The position numbers were made by a program, and so were the translations under genes. The notes below the pieces were generated by a model. That model saw only the letters and a list, made by a program, of their open reading frames with translations. It did no database searches and was not told the origin of the DNA. From assembly GCA_947632485.1 (NCBI GenBank), contig CANRPJ010000001.1:62001-126000 (forward strand): DNA of 64,000 bases, in the 5' to 3' direction. Positions within the stretch are counted from its first letter, which is position 1. The number at the start of each line of letters is the position of its first letter. This DNA is from an uncultured Muribaculaceae bacterium (GTDB taxonomy: Bacteria > Bacteroidota > Bacteroidia > Bacteroidales > Muribaculaceae). Shown here piece by piece: positions 60,759 to 64,000 of the stretch.

Positions 60759-61970
60759 CTATTTTCTTCTGCCGATCAGATCCTTCAGGCCGTCCATGTC
60801 GAAACTGAGTGTGAATCGCAGGGTCTGGTCGAGAGGAGAGCTCGAGGCGGTGGCGAGCATATAGGAGGCATCGAGACGCACCACATTAAGAGAGAAGCCT
60901 GCGCCGAAACCGAAGTAGGAACGCCCGCCTTTCATGGCATTCTCATAGTTATAGCCCATACGGGCAAAGAACTGTTGATTGTAGGCATACTCCGCACCGA
61001 GCGATACGTTGATCTCCTTCAGTTCTTCGCCAAAACCTCCCGGCGCATCGGAGAAACTCTTGAATATGCCGGAGAAAGATGAAGTGTTCTCCCATTTGTT
61101 AAGCGCCTCCTCGTAGGCGAGCTGTCCTTCCGGAGTGCTCATGTCGAAGTCCTTGGTCCGGGGACGGGTGGGTACCAGCAGTTTATTCAGATCCAGTCCG
61201 AGGGCGAGGGTGTTATAGTCAGCCAGAGGGAACATGAAAGAGGTGCCGAGGCGCAGGTTGGTAGGCAGGAAGGCCGTGGTGGCTCCGTGGTCGTAGCTCA
61301 CTTTGGTACCGATATTCGATACATCGAAGCCCCAAGCGAACTGGCACTCATTGCGCCCTATCATAGGATAGCTCACGAAATAGCCTGAGATATCGGCTGA
61401 AAAGGCGCTTGCCGCCGAATTAGTCTCAGCTGAAAGCGCATCAGAGTAGGAAAGGTCGGAAAGGATATAGCGCAACACGATGCCCATTGAGAATTTCTCT
61501 GACAGCTTACGAGAGTAACCGAGGTCCAGAGCCATCTCGTAGGGGTGGATCGTTTCGAGCGAGGTATCAAATTCATTGAGGGTAACTTCTCCGAGTGAAA
61601 AGTATCTGAAAGATGCCGATACGGCCTGATTGTCATCACGACCGATTTTCCAGAATCCCGTGAGGTCGGCAAGAAAGATATCGTTCACGATTTTTCTGAG
61701 CCAGGGGGTATAGCTCAGGGCCACTCCTCCGTTGCTGTAGGCAAACGCATACTTCGAGGGGTTCCAGAACTGTGAGTTTACATCGGGGTCTGTGGCAGCT
61801 CCGAGATTGCCTAATGCCGAGCCCCTCGCATCGGGAGCAATGCCGAGAGTGGTGACTCCGGTGCTCACCGGGTTGAAATCCTGGTCTTTTATGTCGGAGT
61901 CCTGCGCCTGGAGCCTGCTGCCCGCAAGAAGGGCTACGAGACACAGGGCTATGCGGATCAGTTTTGTCAT
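60759..61970 (-). CDS. porV: Type IX secretion system outer-membrane protein PorV (ORF track extends to 62015)
   Basis: TGVTTLGIAPDARGSALGNLGAATDPDVNSQFWNPSKYAF and FadL-like barrel. Confidence 0.9.
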   Translation of the reverse strand: MTKLIRIALCLVALLAGSRLQAQDSDIKDQDFNPVSTGVTTLGIAPDARGSALGNLGAATDPDVNSQFWNPSKYAFAYSNGGVALSYTPWLRKIVNDIFLADLTGFWKIGRDDNQAVSASFRYFSLGEVTLNEFDTSLETIHPYEMALDLGYSRKLSEKFSMGIVLRYILSDLSYSDALSAETNSAASAFSADISGYFVSYPMIGRNECQFAWGFDVSNIGTKVSYDHGATTAFLPTNLRLGTSFMFPLADYNTLALGLDLNKLLVPTRPRTKDFDMSTPEGQLAYEEALNKWENTSSFSGIFKSFSDAPGGFGEELKEINVSLGAEYAYNQQFFARMGYNYENAMKGGRSYFGFGAGFSLNVVRLDASYMLATASSSPLDQTLRFTLSFDMDGLKDLIGRRK

Positions 61971-62024
61971 TTTGATTGAGATTGCTTCACTTTCTATAAC
62001 TCCGGAAGCGGGCAATTTATTGCC

Positions 62025-62570
62025 TCATTTCACTCTGAATCGGGCAGCTTCGCCATTTTCCGCTCCGAGCCAGCACGCTCTTATATCCATTCCGGGTTCG
62101 ACCGGGACTCCCTCTGAGAGCGGAATCCAGACCACCAGATCTCCTATACGCATTGTCCGGTCGGCCGATGCCTTTACCACCGCTTCTTCCATTCGAAAGG
62201 CGTCATAGACAGTTTTCATGGCTGAAATCTCAAAACCTTCGATTCCGTCGGGGCTTCTGAATGCCCCGATCACCAGGGAGCCGTCGAAGCAGAGCGCCTT
62301 GGCAAGCGGCAGACCCTTTTCTCTCAAAGCCGACAATCTATCTATCCCTCTCACACTGAAGGCGGGAGCTATCTCGGAGAAATAGCGCGAGGCAAATTTC
62401 CGGGCCACATTCTTGCCCATTCTGCCGATGCGGGCGGCGAAACCCGGATATATGCGGAAATGCCTGTCGAAATCAGGCAGAAACACCGGTTTGCCCTGAT
62501 TGATCATTGACGATGCGGGGAGGCACAGGAGAGCTCCTTCCAGAGTATCGTCGATTGTCAGAATATCCAT
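62025..62570 (-). CDS. Hypothetical protein, possibly a divergent fumarylacetoacetate hydrolase-like fold
   Basis: 181 aa; weak FAH-like pattern (RIGRMGKNV..., MRIGDLVVWIPLSEGVPVEPGMDI). Confidence 0.35.
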   Translation of the reverse strand: MDILTIDDTLEGALLCLPASSMINQGKPVFLPDFDRHFRIYPGFAARIGRMGKNVARKFASRYFSEIAPAFSVRGIDRLSALREKGLPLAKALCFDGSLVIGAFRSPDGIEGFEISAMKTVYDAFRMEEAVVKASADRTMRIGDLVVWIPLSEGVPVEPGMDIRACWLGAENGEAARFRVK

Positions 62571-62585
62571 CGTAAAAAAAGAGTC

Positions 62586-63998
62586 TTAGAAATCTACCGA
62601 GAGCCTTACGTTAAACTGGCGCCGGGTCAGATAGTTTGGCACTGCGAAGCGCACCCCGTCGGGAGCTGTTACCCAGAAATAGTTGCTTACGTTGGCTATG
62701 TCAAGCAGGTTGAAAATATCTACCCCCACCACTATGCTGCGGAAATGCCTCCAGAAATTGTAGGCTCTCACTCCATCTCGCGGAGCGCCGACAAGCTGAT
62801 AGCTCAGTCCGATATCTATGCGCTTATAGGCCGGCGCACGGAACCAGGCCACGGAGCGGCTCGTATGGGGCGCAACGGTGGTCATGCCATCGGCTATGGT
62901 TCCTAAGATGCTGAATCTCAACTTAGGGAATTTCGGAAAATAGTCGTTGAAGAAGAGGGAGGCGGAAAACCGTCGGTCAGAAGGCAGGGGAGTCTTCACT
63001 CCGTCGAGCGTCTGCTGCGTTTTCATTACCGAGAAACTCAGCCAAGAATCGCTGCCGGCCACGAACTGGCCGAAGATACGCATATCAAGACCGGCCGCGA
63101 AACCGGAAGCATCGTTCACTCCTGAATATGTGAGTTTCAGATTGTCGTATTCATAGGAGATCAGGTTGCTCAGATTCTTGTAGTAGCCTTCAGCCGTGAT
63201 GCGGAAGGGGCGCCCCAGGGCCTGAAAGGAATAGTCGGCACCCAGTATTGCCTGCACTGACCTTTGCGATTTGATGTCGCGGTTAAGCACGACCATGCCA
63301 TTACCCATATCATCGGCTACTGCCTGCCGGTATTCCTTATAGAAGGGCGACTGATAATAGATTCCTCCGGCAAGCCTAAGCGTGAAGGGAGAGGAACCGG
63401 AAGGGGAGTAGGCTATGCTTGCGCGCGGCGAAATGAGGGTCTCTCCGTTGAAATCCCAATGGGAGGCACGAAGGCCCACGTTCAGGGTGAAACGCGATGC
63501 GCCGGCATTAAAATGGAAGGAATCCTCAAGATAGCCCCATAGGCGGTTTCCTGAAATATCCTGTTGGGAATGAAGGTTATAGAGCAGTCTTATGCCATCA
63601 GGGTCGGTAGGCAGACTGTAGCCTGCCGAGTCGCGTCGCTCCCATTCCGAGGTGCGGTCATGGAAACTCTCGTTTCTGAATCCTACACCATAGCGCAGGG
63701 TGTGGCTCGACAGCCGGAACCGCCCGTTAAGGCTCGCATCAAGCACTTTGGCACGCAGGCGCACCCGTGCATGCTCCATATATTTTCCTACTCCTCCTGC
63801 CGCACCGGCCGAATCATCATCAATACCGGAAGCCTGGTTGAGCCAGTATTCACCGGAGATATCGTAGCTCACCAGCTCATCGGAATATTGGCCTCCTACG
63901 GATAGAGTGTGCTCTGAAGCGCTGTTCGGTCGGAAGGTCACTCCTCCGGTCAAGGCTCCGGTATTGAACCGGTCGTTTTCCGAACCATCGAAATACAC
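62586..63998 (-). CDS. TonB-dependent receptor, C-terminal part (N-terminus beyond window)
   Basis: 470 aa beta-barrel pattern ending RRQFNVRLSVDF with terminal Phe; open to the window edge. Confidence 0.85.
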   Translation of the reverse strand: MYFDGSENDRFNTGALTGGVTFRPNSASEHTLSVGGQYSDELVSYDISGEYWLNQASGIDDDSAGAAGGVGKYMEHARVRLRAKVLDASLNGRFRLSSHTLRYGVGFRNESFHDRTSEWERRDSAGYSLPTDPDGIRLLYNLHSQQDISGNRLWGYLEDSFHFNAGASRFTLNVGLRASHWDFNGETLISPRASIAYSPSGSSPFTLRLAGGIYYQSPFYKEYRQAVADDMGNGMVVLNRDIKSQRSVQAILGADYSFQALGRPFRITAEGYYKNLSNLISYEYDNLKLTYSGVNDASGFAAGLDMRIFGQFVAGSDSWLSFSVMKTQQTLDGVKTPLPSDRRFSASLFFNDYFPKFPKLRFSILGTIADGMTTVAPHTSRSVAWFRAPAYKRIDIGLSYQLVGAPRDGVRAYNFWRHFRSIVVGVDIFNLLDIANVSNYFWVTAPDGVRFAVPNYLTRRQFNVRLSVDF

Positions 63999-64000
63999 CC

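Noticed and set aside
1-64000. CRISPR arrays, rRNA, tRNA, intact insertion sequences or integrases
   Set aside because: None seen on visual inspection; tRNAscan, Infernal and ISfinder searches would be needed to exclude small or divergent examples.

Overview
The window is a Bacteroidales chromosome segment. Gene content (T9SS PorU/PorV, FeoA-FeoB fusion, PBP/LysM fusion) and TAnnTTTG promoter motifs fit a Muribaculaceae-like genome, but the taxon is inferred. Most of it is housekeeping: nfo, a TrmH/SpoU methyltransferase, radA, ftsE, type II NADH dehydrogenase, methylmalonyl-CoA mutase, dnaE, trxA, cdsA, lpxA, an RND efflux operon, ftsH, rsfS, the mreBCD-mrdA-rodA cell-shape operon continuing into a GH25 lysozyme and the T9SS sortase porU, purH, gyrA, clpC, feoAB, a glucokinase, maf, a choloylglycine-hydrolase-like enzyme, ispF and porV. 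A smaller accessory stretch (about 50.2-56.9 kb) holds a DUF4143-type ATPase interrupted by one in-frame TAG, an unexplained non-coding segment, an outer-membrane beta-barrel receptor paired with a TPR lipoprotein carrying a C-terminal HTH, and a degraded small gene. I did not find a complete new multigene system. The best leads are an exact sigma-54 -24/-12 match upstream of clpC, the TAG-interrupted ATPase, an 18-bp palindrome before feoAB, an operator-like repeat cluster next to a canonical Bacteroidetes promoter upstream of the beta-barrel gene, and a hairpin ending one nucleotide before the start codon of the bile-salt-hydrolase-like gene. No rRNA, tRNA, CRISPR array or intact transposon was recognised by eye.
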